Counted from the stretch's first letter, positions 35,315-44,471 are shown. The stretch: 64,000 bases of DNA from CAVROP01 sp050008495 (GCA_050008495.1 JBEKMN010000029.1:1-64000), one strand, 5' to 3'. Notes: generated from the letters alone by a model not told the origin. Numbers and translations are program-made.

Positions 35315-36518
35315 TCACCCGGAAGGTGTCGCGGGCGATCAGTAACTCCTCATTGGTCGGAATGACGAAGATTCGGACGCGGCTGGAGGCGGTGGAGATT
35401 TCGCTCGACTTGGCGACGGCCTCCTGGTTCCGGGCCGAGTCGATCTCATAACCCAGCTCCGCCAGTCCCTGACAGGTTTTCTCGCGCACCAGCGGCGCGT
35501 TCTCACCGATGCCTCCCGTGAAAACCAGGCCGTCGACGTGGCCCAGCACGGCCGTGTAGGCGCCAATGTACTTCCGCAGGCGATAGCAGAACGAGTCGAT
35601 CGCCGTCTCCGACTGCGTGTCGCCTTTTGCCGCGGCGTCGATCAGCTCCCGCATGTCGTTCGAGTCTCCCGAAATGCCGTACAGGCCGCTGAACCTATTT
35701 AACAGCGTAGATACATCGTGAATGGTTAATTCATCTTTTGACATTAGATAGAGAATGATGGCCGGGTCGATGTCGCCGCAGCGCGTGCCCATCAACAACC
35801 CCTCGAGCGGCGTGAAACCCATCGAAGTGTCAACCGACTGGCCTTTCTCGATGGCGGTAATCGAACAGCCGTTGCCCAGGTGAGCCGTAATGAGGTTGGC
35901 CTCGTCTTTGCGCTTGCCGAGCATCTGCCGGCAATAGAACGCCACATAGCGATGCGAGGTGCTGTGGAAGCCGTAGCGCCGGATTCTGTAACGCCGGTAA
36001 TAGGAATAGGGCAGGCCGTAGAGATAAGCTTTGGGAGGCATGGTGTGATGAAACGCCGTGTCAAACACTGCAACTTGCGGGACCTGGGGGAAGACTTTTC
36101 GCGCTACAAGATATCCGCGCAGGTTGTGGGGATTGTGCAGGGGGGCCAGTTCGCTGCACTGCTGGATGACCTCCACCACTTCCTCGTCGATCATCACCGA
36201 GGCCGAATAGCGCTCCCCGCCATGAACCACGCGATGTCCCACCGCCTCGATCTGTGAAATGTCTCCAAGAGCCTTAGCTTCCTTAAGAGCTTGAATGCAG
36301 CGCGTAAGAGCCGTCTGGTAGTCCAGCATCTCCTCCCTTACGCTCTGAGCAGGGTTGGGCGGCACGGCCAGATGCAACACCGCTTCGTCCGTTCCAATCT
36401 TCTCGACGCTCCCCTTGGCGATACAACGATCCGCGTTCGCCGCGATCATCTCCACACTGGTCTCGATCAGTTGGAACTTGATTGAGGAGCTGCCGCAGTT
36501 GAGCACCAGGATTTTCAT
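35289..36518 (-). CDS. ackA: Acetate kinase
   Basis: A 409-residue enzyme that interconverts acetate + ATP and acetyl phosphate + ADP. Visible signatures: MKILVLNCGSSSIKFQL at the N-terminus (acetate kinase signature 1), GHRVVHGGERYSASVMID (signature 2), HLGNGCSITAIEKGQSVDTS and GLVFTGGIGENAPLVRE near the C-terminus. Length matches the family. ATG 36518 follows AGGCAGG. No phosphotransacetylase is adjacent. The 3' end overlaps the 3' end of the histidine-kinase gene by 26 bases in convergent orientation, so antisense effects at the ends are possible. Confidence 0.97.
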   Translation of the reverse strand: MKILVLNCGSSSIKFQLIETSVEMIAANADRCIAKGSVEKIGTDEAVLHLAVPPNPAQSVREEMLDYQTALTRCIQALKEAKALGDISQIEAVGHRVVHGGERYSASVMIDEEVVEVIQQCSELAPLHNPHNLRGYLVARKVFPQVPQVAVFDTAFHHTMPPKAYLYGLPYSYYRRYRIRRYGFHSTSHRYVAFYCRQMLGKRKDEANLITAHLGNGCSITAIEKGQSVDTSMGFTPLEGLLMGTRCGDIDPAIILYLMSKDELTIHDVSTLLNRFSGLYGISGDSNDMRELIDAAAKGDTQSETAIDSFCYRLRKYIGAYTAVLGHVDGLVFTGGIGENAPLVREKTCQGLAELGYEIDSARNQEAVAKSSEISTASSRVRIFVIPTNEELLIARDTFRVIKGLPIPS

Positions 36519-36598
36519 AATCAACCTGCCTTTTCCTTTAGATCAGAATGCCATCGGCATGCCGTGTTCTGCAACCGGATTCCCGGCGAGGAGGTGAT

Positions 36599-36716
36599 GT
36601 GGTGCGGGCGTCCCGCCCGCTGTCGCGGGAGCGTCCCGCTCCCGCGCACGGGCAAAGCCTGTCCTGAGCACTGCGAAGGAATGCCCCTGCCGCAGCGGGC
36701 GGGACGCCCGCACCAC
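36599..36716. repeat. Palindromic repeat, GGTGCGGGCGTCCCGCCCGC family
   Basis: GTGGTGCGGGCGTCCCGCCC and its complement GGGCGGGACGCCCGCACCAC are the ends of a ~118-base element; an inner palindrome GCGGGAGCGTCCCGCTCCCGC lies near the left arm. Related elements occur at 38.4, 53.3, 53.8 kb and inside the pseudokinase. Confidence 0.88.
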
Positions 36717-36965
36717 ACGCTTTGAAGACACCGCAAATTTGTGTTTTCCCGCCAAACTCGTAAAGGTATAATCCCGTACCGTAAGAGAGTCATTCCGGAA
36801 GCTCTGGTGTAGAGCACTTTCACTTCTCAGGTTGCGTCAGGCATTCGCCGATATCGTGGGGAGGAGCCTGGGGCGCATATTTCCAACCCGGACCGGCCGG
36901 AACGAGACGGCCGGGGTTATCTCGGCCGGGAGCAATTGGCGGGAGAGATTGAGGGGAAATTCACC

Positions 36966-38327
36966 ATGACGAACGGGTCTCGAATCAAACCGTGGCGTGC
37001 TGGCGTAGTCAGCTTCATCGTATCGCTGGCTTGCGCGGCGACGTTGTTGGCCGGCGGCCCTAACCGCCAGGGTAAGATTCTGGCGGGGTTCTTCGAGGCA
37101 TGGAGCATTTATTACGCCAATTACAACATCGCTGATCTGCAGAACAACGGGGTCGCCAACCGGCTCTCGCACTTCATCTACGCCTTTGCCAATGTGTCGG
37201 CAGACTCATCCAACCCGTCGTCGGACGCATGCACCATTGCGGACACTTGGGCTGATTACGAAACTCCGAACCTTCCGCCCGTCGGCAATATCGCGGATCA
37301 AGGGCCGCTTTACGGCAACTTCGCGGAGATCCTGAAGCTCAAACAACTTCATCCCCGTCTGCGAACCCTGATTTCTCTCGGCGGCGCGGGTGCGACGAAC
37401 ACCATGGCTTTCTCGATCGCAGCCAGCACGCAGGCCGGCCGCCAGGCGCTTGCCTCCTCATGCCTCAACCTGTTCATCACTGGCAACGTAGCCAGCGGCG
37501 TCAGCGCTCCGGGCCTCTTCGATGGGATTCACATCGACTGGGAATTCCCCACGGCGACCGACACGCAGAACTTCACACTCTTGTTGCAGGAATTCCGCAA
37601 GCAACTGAACGCGCTGGGCAAGGCCAACGGCAAATACTACGAGCTCTCTTTCGACGGGCCGGCAGGCGAGCAGAATTATTCCAACATCGACCTCGCGAAG
37701 GCAGCCAAGCTGGTGGATTTCATTACCATCGATGGCTACAACTACAATGGGACTTGGGAAAACGTTGCCAATCACGCTTCGCCGCTGTTCGATTCCAGGA
37801 AAGACCCTGAATTCGGCGAGGGTCTCTGCATTGCCTGTACCGTGAACGCCTACCTGGGCGCCGGCGTGCCTCCGTCCAAGTACGTCATGGGCGTGCCTCT
37901 GTATGGAGCGGGGTGGACGGGCATTCCGAACGTGAATCATGGGCTCTATCAGACTTCGACGGCTGACCCTTGGGCGGCTCCTGTTCTTCTGGCGAACGGA
38001 AGCGGCTTGTGCACCGACACAACCGGCAGCACTCCGGGATGCGACGCGTTGTTGACTGCGGGCGCGGCCACTTATTCCACGCTTTCAACCCTCACCGCCA
38101 ACGGGTACAGCCGCTATTTCGACCCGGTCAGCGTTGCGGCCTGGCTCTACGACCCCACCACGGGAACCTTCTGGTTCTATGATGATCCCTTCACGGCGGC
38201 CCTGAAGACAGTTTACGTTCAGACGCGCGTACCGGGCGGACTGGGCGGGAATTTTGTGTGGGCCCTCAAAGACGATGACGCCAACGGAACCATGGTGAAG
38301 ACGCTGGCCGTCGGGCTCGGACGCTGA
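36966..38327 (+). CDS. Secreted GH18 chitinase-like protein
   Basis: A 453-residue exported TIM-barrel protein of glycoside hydrolase family 18, acting on chitin or related N-acetylglucosamine polymers. The catalytic motif appears as DGIHIDWEF (Glu193 as proton donor) in place of the usual DxxDxDxE: the second Asp is His, while the Asp next to the Glu is kept. Other family markers: GFFEAWSIYYANYN, HFIYAFANV, LISLGGAG and the late WALKDDDANGT. Signal peptide in the first ~30 residues. GAGGGG precedes ATG 36966. It stands alone between repeats. Confidence 0.9.
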   Translation: MTNGSRIKPWRAGVVSFIVSLACAATLLAGGPNRQGKILAGFFEAWSIYYANYNIADLQNNGVANRLSHFIYAFANVSADSSNPSSDACTIADTWADYETPNLPPVGNIADQGPLYGNFAEILKLKQLHPRLRTLISLGGAGATNTMAFSIAASTQAGRQALASSCLNLFITGNVASGVSAPGLFDGIHIDWEFPTATDTQNFTLLLQEFRKQLNALGKANGKYYELSFDGPAGEQNYSNIDLAKAAKLVDFITIDGYNYNGTWENVANHASPLFDSRKDPEFGEGLCIACTVNAYLGAGVPPSKYVMGVPLYGAGWTGIPNVNHGLYQTSTADPWAAPVLLANGSGLCTDTTGSTPGCDALLTAGAATYSTLSTLTANGYSRYFDPVSVAAWLYDPTTGTFWFYDDPFTAALKTVYVQTRVPGGLGGNFVWALKDDDANGTMVKTLAVGLGR

Positions 38328-38365
38328 GCTATCCTCAATCGGTCACCCTTCACTTCGCTCTGTGT

Positions 38366-38458
38366 CGCGCGGGCGTCTCGCCCGCTGTCGCGAGGGCATC
38401 TTGCCCACGCGCGGGAGCGGGACGCTCCCGCGACAGCGGGCGGGACGCCCGCTCCACA
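38366..38458. repeat. Palindromic repeat, GCGGGCGTCTCGCCCGC family
   Basis: CGCGCGGGCGTCTCGCCCGC faces GCGGGCGGGACGCCCGCTCC, enclosing a smaller palindrome CGGGAGCGGGACGCTCCCGC. It follows the chitinase gene and could terminate its transcript. Confidence 0.85.
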
Positions 38459-38471
38459 GCGCCAGGCGGCG

Positions 38472-38774
38472 CTACCCCTTCTTGTTGGCGGGGCTCAGGC
38501 CTTCGATCGGCCAGGCGAAATCTCTGAATTCACCAGTGTGATCTATGCTGCCGGCGGCAATGGGCTTTTCGGGTTCTACCGGGATCCCCGCCTTGCGCAC
38601 CCGCGCCAGGAGCTCGGCCTCGTGCATTCGCGAGGCATCGTATTCGACCACCAGAAACGAGCCATCCACGGAAAGACCTCGGATGCCATAAACCGTGGAG
38701 AATCCGTGCAGGCGCTCAAAGTCCTGCGGAGATAATTCACGCTGTAGCTGATAACGCGTGGTCAAGAATGTCAT
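38472..38774 (-). CDS. Small HMA-like protein lacking the CxxC motif
   Basis: A 100-residue protein with the beta-alpha-beta pattern of a heavy-metal-associated domain (GIRGLSVDGSFLVVEYDASR ... EAELLARVRKAGIPV), which matches the second half of HMA repeats. The CxxC metal site at the start of the first helix is not present. The protein follows the P-type ATPase on the same strand with repeat DNA between them. It may be a regulatory partner of the pump that no longer binds metal, or a misfolded remnant. GAGG precedes ATG 38774. Confidence 0.68.
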   Translation of the reverse strand: MTFLTTRYQLQRELSPQDFERLHGFSTVYGIRGLSVDGSFLVVEYDASRMHEAELLARVRKAGIPVEPEKPIAAGSIDHTGEFRDFAWPIEGLSPANKKG

Positions 38775-38797
38775 GGGTGAACCTCGATGGGAGAGTT

Positions 38798-38963
38798 CTT
38801 TGTCCGTGCTCCGTCGTCCGTGGTCAGTTTTCCTTGGTAACAAGACAGCTTCCTCTTCGTGATTTTTCCCCGCCCCTGATGCCCCGCTACAGCCGGGGAA
38901 GGGACCAAGGGTGGGGGCAACGGACGACCGACAACGGACCACGGACAACGGACTACGGACCGA
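38798..38963. repeat. Repeat pair, GGACAACGGACCACGGAC family
   Basis: TTGTCCGTGCTCCGTCGTCC at the left and ACAACGGACCACGGACAACG at the right are inverted copies around ~90 bases. This lies between the HMA-like gene and the ATPase gene. The same words appear inside the SBBP protein gene at 54.3 kb. Confidence 0.8.
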
Positions 38964-38971
38964 CTTTCCGC

Positions 38972-41446
38972 CTACAGTTGCAGCCTGCGCAACCGCAGCG
39001 CGTTGCTGATGACGGAGACGGAACTGAACGTCATGGCCGCGGCCGCGACCATGGGGCTCAGCAGCAGGCCCAGAAGCGGATAAAGTACTCCCGCCGCCAA
39101 CGGCACTCCCAGACTATTGTAAGCCAGCGCGAAGAAAAGGTTCTGGCGGATATTGCGCATGGTGCCTTTACTCAGGCGGCGCGCCCGCACGATGCCGCGC
39201 AGATCTCCTTTGACCAGGATGATCCCGGCGCTCTCGATGGCCACATCCGTTCCGGTTCCCATGGCGATGCCAACCTGCGCCAGCGCCAGCGAGGGGGCGT
39301 CGTTCACGCCGTCTCCGGCCATAGCCACCACGCGCCCTTCCGCCTGAAGCCGCTGGATGACTTTGCCCTTCGCTTCCGGCAGAACCTCTCCTTCGACTTC
39401 ATCGATGCCCAGTTCTCGCGCCACGGCCATGGCGGTTCGGCGCGCATCGCCGGTAAGCATTACAATGCGAATGCCATCCTGCTGCAGCGCCCGCAAGGCT
39501 TCCGGGGCGGTGGCTTTGATGGGATCGGTCACCGCCAGCAAACCACACGCAACCCCATCGACAGCCACGAAGACCACGGTCTGGCCCTCGGCGCGAAGTT
39601 CGCCGGCTTTGGCGTCCAGCGCGGTCAAGCCGGTCTTCAACCTCTCGAACAGGCGGTGGTTTCCAAGGGCCACGGATTTGCCCTCGACCTCTCCCGTCAC
39701 GCCTTCGCCGCTGAGGGAACGGAATTCTCGAGCCTCGCCGAGCGCGAGTTCTCTTTCCAGCGCCCCGGCCACGATGGCCGCGGCCAGCGGGTGTTCGCTC
39801 CCCCGCTCGAGAGTTGCGGCCAGGCGAAGCACTTCCGCCACGTCCCACCCGGGCTGAGGATGAACCGAGGCAAGGCGCGGTTTACCCTCCGTCAGCGTGC
39901 CGGTCTTGTCCACCACCAGCGTGTCTACTTTCTCGAGCACCTCGAGCGCCTCGGCATTCTTGATCAACACGCCCGCCTGCGCGCCACGGCCCGTCCCCAC
40001 CATAATCGACATCGGCGTGGCAAGCCCCAGCGCGCAGGGGCAGGCGATGATGAGCACTGCCACCGCGTTCACCAGCGCGAAGGCGAACCGCGGTTGCGGG
40101 CCCACGCTTGCCCAGATGACAAAGGTCAGCACGGAAATTAAAACTACCGCCGGAACAAAATAGGAAGAGACCACGTCCGCCAGGCGCTGGATGGGCGCGC
40201 GGCTTCGCTGCGCCTCGGAGACGAGTCGCACAATGTGCGCCAGCAGCGTGTCGCTGCCGACGCGCTCCGCCCGCATCAGAAAGCTCCCCGAGCCGTTCAC
40301 CGTCCCGCCCGTCACCCGATCTCCGGTTTTCTTCTCGACCGGGATGGGCTCGCCGGTCACCAGCGATTCGTCAATCGAACTCGAGCCTTCAACGATCACG
40401 CCATCCGTCGCGACCTTTTCTCCAGGGCGGACGCGCACCCGATCTCCCACTGCCAGGCGGTCGAGCGGCACGTCGTCCTCGCTGCCGTTGTCGCGCACCA
40501 CGCGCGCCGTCTTGGGCGCAAGTCCTAACAGTCCCCGGATCGCGCTGCTCGTCTGGGCTCGGGCGCGAAGCTCCAGCACCTGGCCCAGGAGGACCAGGGT
40601 GGTGATCACGGCCGATGCTTCGAAGTACACCGGAACCTCGCCGCCCGCGCCGCGAAACGACTCCGGGAAACTGCCGGGAATGAGAACCGCGGCCAGGCTG
40701 TAAACATAGGCGGTGCCCGTGCCGATGGCGATCAGCGTAAACATGTTCAGGTGGCGATTGACGAGCGAGGCCCAGCCGCGCTCGAAGAACGGCCAGCCGC
40801 CCCAAAGGACTACCGGCGAGGCCAACGCGAGTTGCGCCAGGCTGAGCAGGCGCGCGGAAAAGGCGTGCTGGAGCGGTTGCCCCGGAATCATGTCCGACAT
40901 CGCGAGGAGAAAGACGGGAAGCGTCAAGGTCAGGCACACCCAGAATCGACGGGTCATCAAAACCAATTCAGGGTTCGCTTTCTCCGCCGCGGCCACGGTG
41001 CGCGGCTCCAAGGCCATGCCGCAGATGGGGCAAGTTCCAGGCCCGTCACGCACCACCTCCGGGTGCATGGGACAGGTGTAAATCGCAGTCGCCCCCGCGC
41101 CGTAGGGCCGAACAGCGTTCGGCCCCGGGCGAACCGCGTTCGGCCCCGGGCGAACAGCGTTCGGCCCCGGGCGAGCCGCGTTCGGCCCCGGGCGAGCCGC
41201 GTTCGGCCCCGGGCGAGCGCTGCTCGCCCCTACGCCGGAGCTCAGATATTGGCTTGGATTAGCGCGGAAGTTCTCCAGGCAGGAAGGGTTGCAGAAAAAG
41301 TATTCTTTCTCCTCGTGGACGTAACTGCCCACCGCATCCTCGCGGCTGATCTCCATGCCGCATACGGGATCGATAACAGTCCCGCTTGCCGGCGCAAGCT
41401 GGCTTGGCCGCTCGCCGCCGCTTCGGTCATCAGCTTGGTTCCCCAC
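38972..41446 (-). CDS. Copper-type heavy-metal P-type ATPase with YHS domain
   Basis: An ATP-driven metal export pump in the inner membrane, about 824 residues. It begins with a YHS domain (IDPVCGMEI ... FFCNPSCLENF), then a low-complexity insert, a heavy-metal-binding domain (YTCPMHPEVVRDGPGTCPIC), eight membrane segments, actuator TGEPIPV, the metal-selective CPC motif (LIIACPCALGLATP), phosphorylation site DKTGTLTEG and hinge GDGVNDAPSLALA. CPC plus YHS suggests Cu(I). The start is uncertain: GTG 41446 lies six bases after the stop of the upstream gene and I prefer it; GTG 41494 would overlap that gene. Confidence 0.93.
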   Translation of the reverse strand: MGNQADDRSGGERPSQLAPASGTVIDPVCGMEISREDAVGSYVHEEKEYFFCNPSCLENFRANPSQYLSSGVGASSARPGPNAARPGPNAARPGPNAVRPGPNAVRPGPNAVRPYGAGATAIYTCPMHPEVVRDGPGTCPICGMALEPRTVAAAEKANPELVLMTRRFWVCLTLTLPVFLLAMSDMIPGQPLQHAFSARLLSLAQLALASPVVLWGGWPFFERGWASLVNRHLNMFTLIAIGTGTAYVYSLAAVLIPGSFPESFRGAGGEVPVYFEASAVITTLVLLGQVLELRARAQTSSAIRGLLGLAPKTARVVRDNGSEDDVPLDRLAVGDRVRVRPGEKVATDGVIVEGSSSIDESLVTGEPIPVEKKTGDRVTGGTVNGSGSFLMRAERVGSDTLLAHIVRLVSEAQRSRAPIQRLADVVSSYFVPAVVLISVLTFVIWASVGPQPRFAFALVNAVAVLIIACPCALGLATPMSIMVGTGRGAQAGVLIKNAEALEVLEKVDTLVVDKTGTLTEGKPRLASVHPQPGWDVAEVLRLAATLERGSEHPLAAAIVAGALERELALGEAREFRSLSGEGVTGEVEGKSVALGNHRLFERLKTGLTALDAKAGELRAEGQTVVFVAVDGVACGLLAVTDPIKATAPEALRALQQDGIRIVMLTGDARRTAMAVARELGIDEVEGEVLPEAKGKVIQRLQAEGRVVAMAGDGVNDAPSLALAQVGIAMGTGTDVAIESAGIILVKGDLRGIVRARRLSKGTMRNIRQNLFFALAYNSLGVPLAAGVLYPLLGLLLSPMVAAAAMTFSSVSVISNALRLRRLQL
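41098..41235. repeat. Five tandem 21-base units inside the P-ATPase gene
   Basis: GAACAGCGTTCGGCCCCGGG is the start of a 21-base unit repeated five times (41110-41214; A/G and C/A changes at two positions). It encodes the heptad ARPGPNA. The block is bounded by CGTAGGG and CCCCTACG, the ends of an intergenic palindrome family, so it looks like a repeat element absorbed in frame between the YHS and metal-binding domains. Confidence 0.9.
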
Positions 41447-41451
41447 AGCCC

Positions 41452-42300
41452 TTATTGTCTCACGCCGTGCAATTTCCGGAACGACGCAAGGCACTTTTCT
41501 GCCGTCTCCATTTCCGGGTAGTCGCTGCCCTCCTGCTCGATCAGGTAGTACTCGATTCCGCCCGTCGTTTCAGCGGCTGCAAAGAGCTTCTTCCACGGTG
41601 CAACCCCTTCGCCAGTCAGCACTTTGTATCCCCGCTGAGAAGACCAATCCTTGACATGCATGGAGCGGATGCGGCCGGGGTTTTGCTTGATCCAGGCCAC
41701 AGGGTCGCCGCCCGCCTCGAGACACGTCCCCACATCGAATTGCAGCATGATATCTTTGTCCAGCGTTGCGGAAAGCACCTCCATGGGCCTCCGCCCTTCG
41801 GCGGGCCGCCATTCGGCATCATGGTTGTGATAGCCTGCATGCAGGCCCTGGCGTTTCATGGTGTCCTCGGCCCTATTCAGGGTTTCCGCCACGCGTTTGT
41901 AGCCATCCAGGCCTTTCAATTCGCCGGGACTCGCCAACACCACGTAGCGGCACCCGAGCGTTTTATTGAGATCCATCGCTTTGCCAAGGCCCTCCGGGGT
42001 AAACGAATTCAAGCCATTATGAGTAGAGTAACAATGGATGCCGAGTTCATCCAGTTCGGCGCGCACTTTGCCGGCATAATCGGTTGTCCAGTCGTAGTAA
42101 GGCGCGTAGAATTCCACACACTTGTAACCCATGCGCGCCACGCCGCGAACGGTTCCCATCAGGTCTTTGTTCAGATCGTCGCGCACCGAGTAGAGTTCCA
42201 AGCCCACCGGAATAGATTTCGAAGTCGACGCGGCCGCCACCAGCGGCGCCGCGGCCATAGCACCAAGAAAAGTACGACGTGAAATGATATTTGTGTTCAT
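41452..42300 (-). CDS. Tat-exported sugar phosphate isomerase/epimerase-like protein
   Basis: A 282-residue TIM-barrel protein of the xylose-isomerase-like/AP-endonuclease-2 superfamily. The N-terminus has a twin-arginine signal (SRRTFLGAMAAAPLVAAAST), so it is exported folded. Barrel markers: GLELYSVRDDL, CVEFYAPYYDW, STHNGLNSF, GYHNHDAEW (metal-binding His/Glu), LQFDVGTCLEAGGDP and MHVKDWSS. It probably isomerises or binds a sugar in the periplasm. It is divergent from the beta-helix gene with only 45 bases between the start codons. Confidence 0.9.
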   Translation of the reverse strand: MNTNIISRRTFLGAMAAAPLVAAASTSKSIPVGLELYSVRDDLNKDLMGTVRGVARMGYKCVEFYAPYYDWTTDYAGKVRAELDELGIHCYSTHNGLNSFTPEGLGKAMDLNKTLGCRYVVLASPGELKGLDGYKRVAETLNRAEDTMKRQGLHAGYHNHDAEWRPAEGRRPMEVLSATLDKDIMLQFDVGTCLEAGGDPVAWIKQNPGRIRSMHVKDWSSQRGYKVLTGEGVAPWKKLFAAAETTGGIEYYLIEQEGSDYPEMETAEKCLASFRKLHGVRQ

Positions 42301-42345
42301 GATGGGCGAATCTTATCACATAATGTTGCGCCAAGGAGAACGACC

Positions 42346-43512
42346 ATGACAAACAGCGATTCAACCTTTTTGGGCCGTCGCGAGATGGCCAGGAGCGCTC
42401 TGAGGGGTGGCGCGGCGTTGCTCTTAGGCGCGCCAGCGTCCGCGCGGGCGCAAACGCCTACCGCTGGTCAGCAGCAGATGAATGTGCGCGACTTCGGCGC
42501 CACCGGCGACGGCAAGACCGACGACACGAAGGCCATCCAGCGCGCTCTGGACGCGGCGGGAGAAGTGCGGGGAACGGTGTTTGTGCCGCGCGGCGTGTAT
42601 CTTTGCGCGGACCTCAAGATGCGCCCCAACACCGCCCTGATGGGCGTGCCGACGTGGGATTATCACAAGCCGGGCGGAACGGCCCTGAAGCTCTCGAGCG
42701 GCGCCGCCCAATGTCTGCTCAATATCGGGGAGGCTCAGGGCGCCACGATTGACGGCCTGGGGTTCGAAGGCGCGCGGCTGGGAAAGGGCGTGCACGGTAT
42801 TTTCCTCGATAAGCCGGACTACGGAAAGCACGAAGACGCCTTTCGCATCGAGCGCTGCCAGGTGCTCCGCTTCACGGGCGATGGAGTATGCCTTGCGCAC
42901 GCCTGGTGCTTCTCCGTGCGGCAGTCGATGCTGGCTTACAATGGCGGCGACGGTTTGAGCTTGCGCGGCTGGGACGGGTTCCTCAGCGACAACTGGTTTT
43001 CCGGCAACCGGCGCGCCGGTTTCGGGGCGCGCGACGAGAATGCCTCCGTGACCTTCACCGGTAATCGCGTGGAATGGAACGGCCAGGAGAATATGGTGAT
43101 CGACAGCTCGGACGGGTACCAGATTACCGGCAATTTCTTCGACCGCGCGGGCACTTGCGGAATCGCCCTGCGCAACAGCCGCCGCGGATGCTTCTCGATC
43201 ACCCTCAGCGGAAATTACTTCAAGCGGAGCGGCAAGCTGGCCGAGGCGGGCAGCCACGATTCGTCGCAGATCTGGATCGAGGGAGCAAAGGGCGTCACTT
43301 GCGTGGGCAACACCCTCTGCGCCGGACGCGACGACGGAGGCACGGGCGTCTGGAGCCCATCCTTTGGCATCGTGTGCAAGGGCCTTCAGAACTGCGTCAT
43401 CGCCAATAACGTGATGCACGAAGCCGCTCTGCGCGAACTCATCGTGGATCAAGGCGGGCACGGCGAAGGGGTGGTGCTCAAGGATAATCCCGGGAGCCTG
43501 TTAAAGGTTTGA
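42346..43512 (+). CDS. Tat-exported right-handed beta-helix protein (pectate-lyase-3 type)
   Basis: A 388-residue protein. After a twin-arginine-like leader (GRREMARSALRGGAALLLGA) it starts with NVRDFGATGDGKTDDTKAIQ, the signature of the Pectate_lyase_3/GH28-like fold, followed by repeated coils rich in G-N and Asn ladders (LSGNYFKRSG, VTCVGNTLC, VIANNVMHEA). It may cleave or bind polysaccharide, but the catalytic residues cannot be assigned. It shares a divergent promoter region with the sugar isomerase-like gene, so both may act on the same plant- or fungus-derived polymer. Confidence 0.85.
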   Translation: MTNSDSTFLGRREMARSALRGGAALLLGAPASARAQTPTAGQQQMNVRDFGATGDGKTDDTKAIQRALDAAGEVRGTVFVPRGVYLCADLKMRPNTALMGVPTWDYHKPGGTALKLSSGAAQCLLNIGEAQGATIDGLGFEGARLGKGVHGIFLDKPDYGKHEDAFRIERCQVLRFTGDGVCLAHAWCFSVRQSMLAYNGGDGLSLRGWDGFLSDNWFSGNRRAGFGARDENASVTFTGNRVEWNGQENMVIDSSDGYQITGNFFDRAGTCGIALRNSRRGCFSITLSGNYFKRSGKLAEAGSHDSSQIWIEGAKGVTCVGNTLCAGRDDGGTGVWSPSFGIVCKGLQNCVIANNVMHEAALRELIVDQGGHGEGVVLKDNPGSLLKV

Positions 43513-43522
43513 GCTACGTAGC

Positions 43523-43555
43523 GCGGACCCCCGGTTTTGGGGTCCGCGGCTTTTT
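43523..43555 (+). terminator. Rho-independent terminator of the beta-helix gene
   Basis: GCGGACCCC (43523-43531) and GGGGTCCGC (43539-43547) form a nine-pair stem with a seven-base loop, followed by GGCTTTTT. It lies ten bases after the stop codon. Confidence 0.8.
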
Positions 43556-43673
43556 CCAGGCCGCGGCAAACCGCGGACCTCAAGACCGAGTCTACGCTAC
43601 ATGCTATCATTTGCTGGGAGCAACGGGAGGCTAGTGGCGAGTATCGAAAGAATCAAAGCCCGGAGGTGACAAC

Positions 43674-44471
43674 GTGAACAACCCGCTTAATCGTCTCCGA
43701 TTGCTGACCTCTCTCGTGGCGCTGACCGCGATCTACTGCCCTTTGGCCGCGCAGCAGGCGGCGCAACCCGTATCACCGGGGGTCGCGGCAGGTTCCGCGA
43801 TCGCCCAGGGCGTGCGCCGCGCGACAGCCATTGCCTACTCAGCAGATGAGATCACAGTCAGGACTCTAACGTTAGCGGACGGTACCAAAATCACAGTGAA
43901 GCACTTGGCCAAGGTATATGGGGACAGCGCGGGGCGCAAACGCTACGAGGACTTTGAGAGTAAGGGGGAATCCGCGGAGCCCGATGACTTACCTTTGTCA
44001 ATAAGCATCCATGATCCGGTCGCCGGCGTCAACTACCGCCTCAATCCTCGCGATCACACGGCTCAAAAGGCGGAGATACGCAGGCCTACTCCGCCGCCTC
44101 TTCGTCAGACAACCGCCTCAGCTAATCCCGCGCCGGCGCGAGCGGTCCTGCCCCAATTCACGCATGAGGATCTCGGCACGCAAGTGATCGAAGGTGTCGA
44201 AGCGAAGGGCCAGCGCGTCACGAGCACCATCCCGGAAGGCGCTGAGGGCAATGATCAGCGCATCCAATTCAGTCAGGAAATCTGGAATTCGGTAGCAGCG
44301 CCGGGCATTATGCTGCTGAGCATCACCAATGATCCGCGCTACGTCGAGACGGTGACGCGCCTCACTAACCTCGTGCTCGAGGAGCCGCCCGCCGAACTCT
44401 TCCAGGTGCCTGCGGATTACACCGTTAAGGAGCTACAGCCGGTGGCGAAGCCTGAGCCACCCTCGGAGTAG
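43674..44471 (+). CDS. Secreted protein of unknown function
   Basis: A 265-residue protein with an N-terminal signal (LLTSLVALTAIYCPLAAQ). The mature part has a strand-rich first half (ITVRTLTLADGTKITVKHLA), a Pro/Ala-rich linker (RRPTPPPLRQTTASANPAPA) and a second strand-rich part ending in PADYTVKELQP. I know similar proteins only as acidobacterial hypotheticals. GGAGGTGA is six bases before GTG 43674, which decides the start. It is followed by the HicBA module after 37 bases. Confidence 0.7.
   Translation: MNNPLNRLRLLTSLVALTAIYCPLAAQQAAQPVSPGVAAGSAIAQGVRRATAIAYSADEITVRTLTLADGTKITVKHLAKVYGDSAGRKRYEDFESKGESAEPDDLPLSISIHDPVAGVNYRLNPRDHTAQKAEIRRPTPPPLRQTTASANPAPARAVLPQFTHEDLGTQVIEGVEAKGQRVTSTIPEGAEGNDQRIQFSQEIWNSVAAPGIMLLSITNDPRYVETVTRLTNLVLEEPPAELFQVPADYTVKELQPVAKPEPPSE

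Noticed and set aside
41110..41214. CRISPR array
   Set aside because: The five 21-base units are contiguous without spacers and lie in frame inside a P-ATPase gene.
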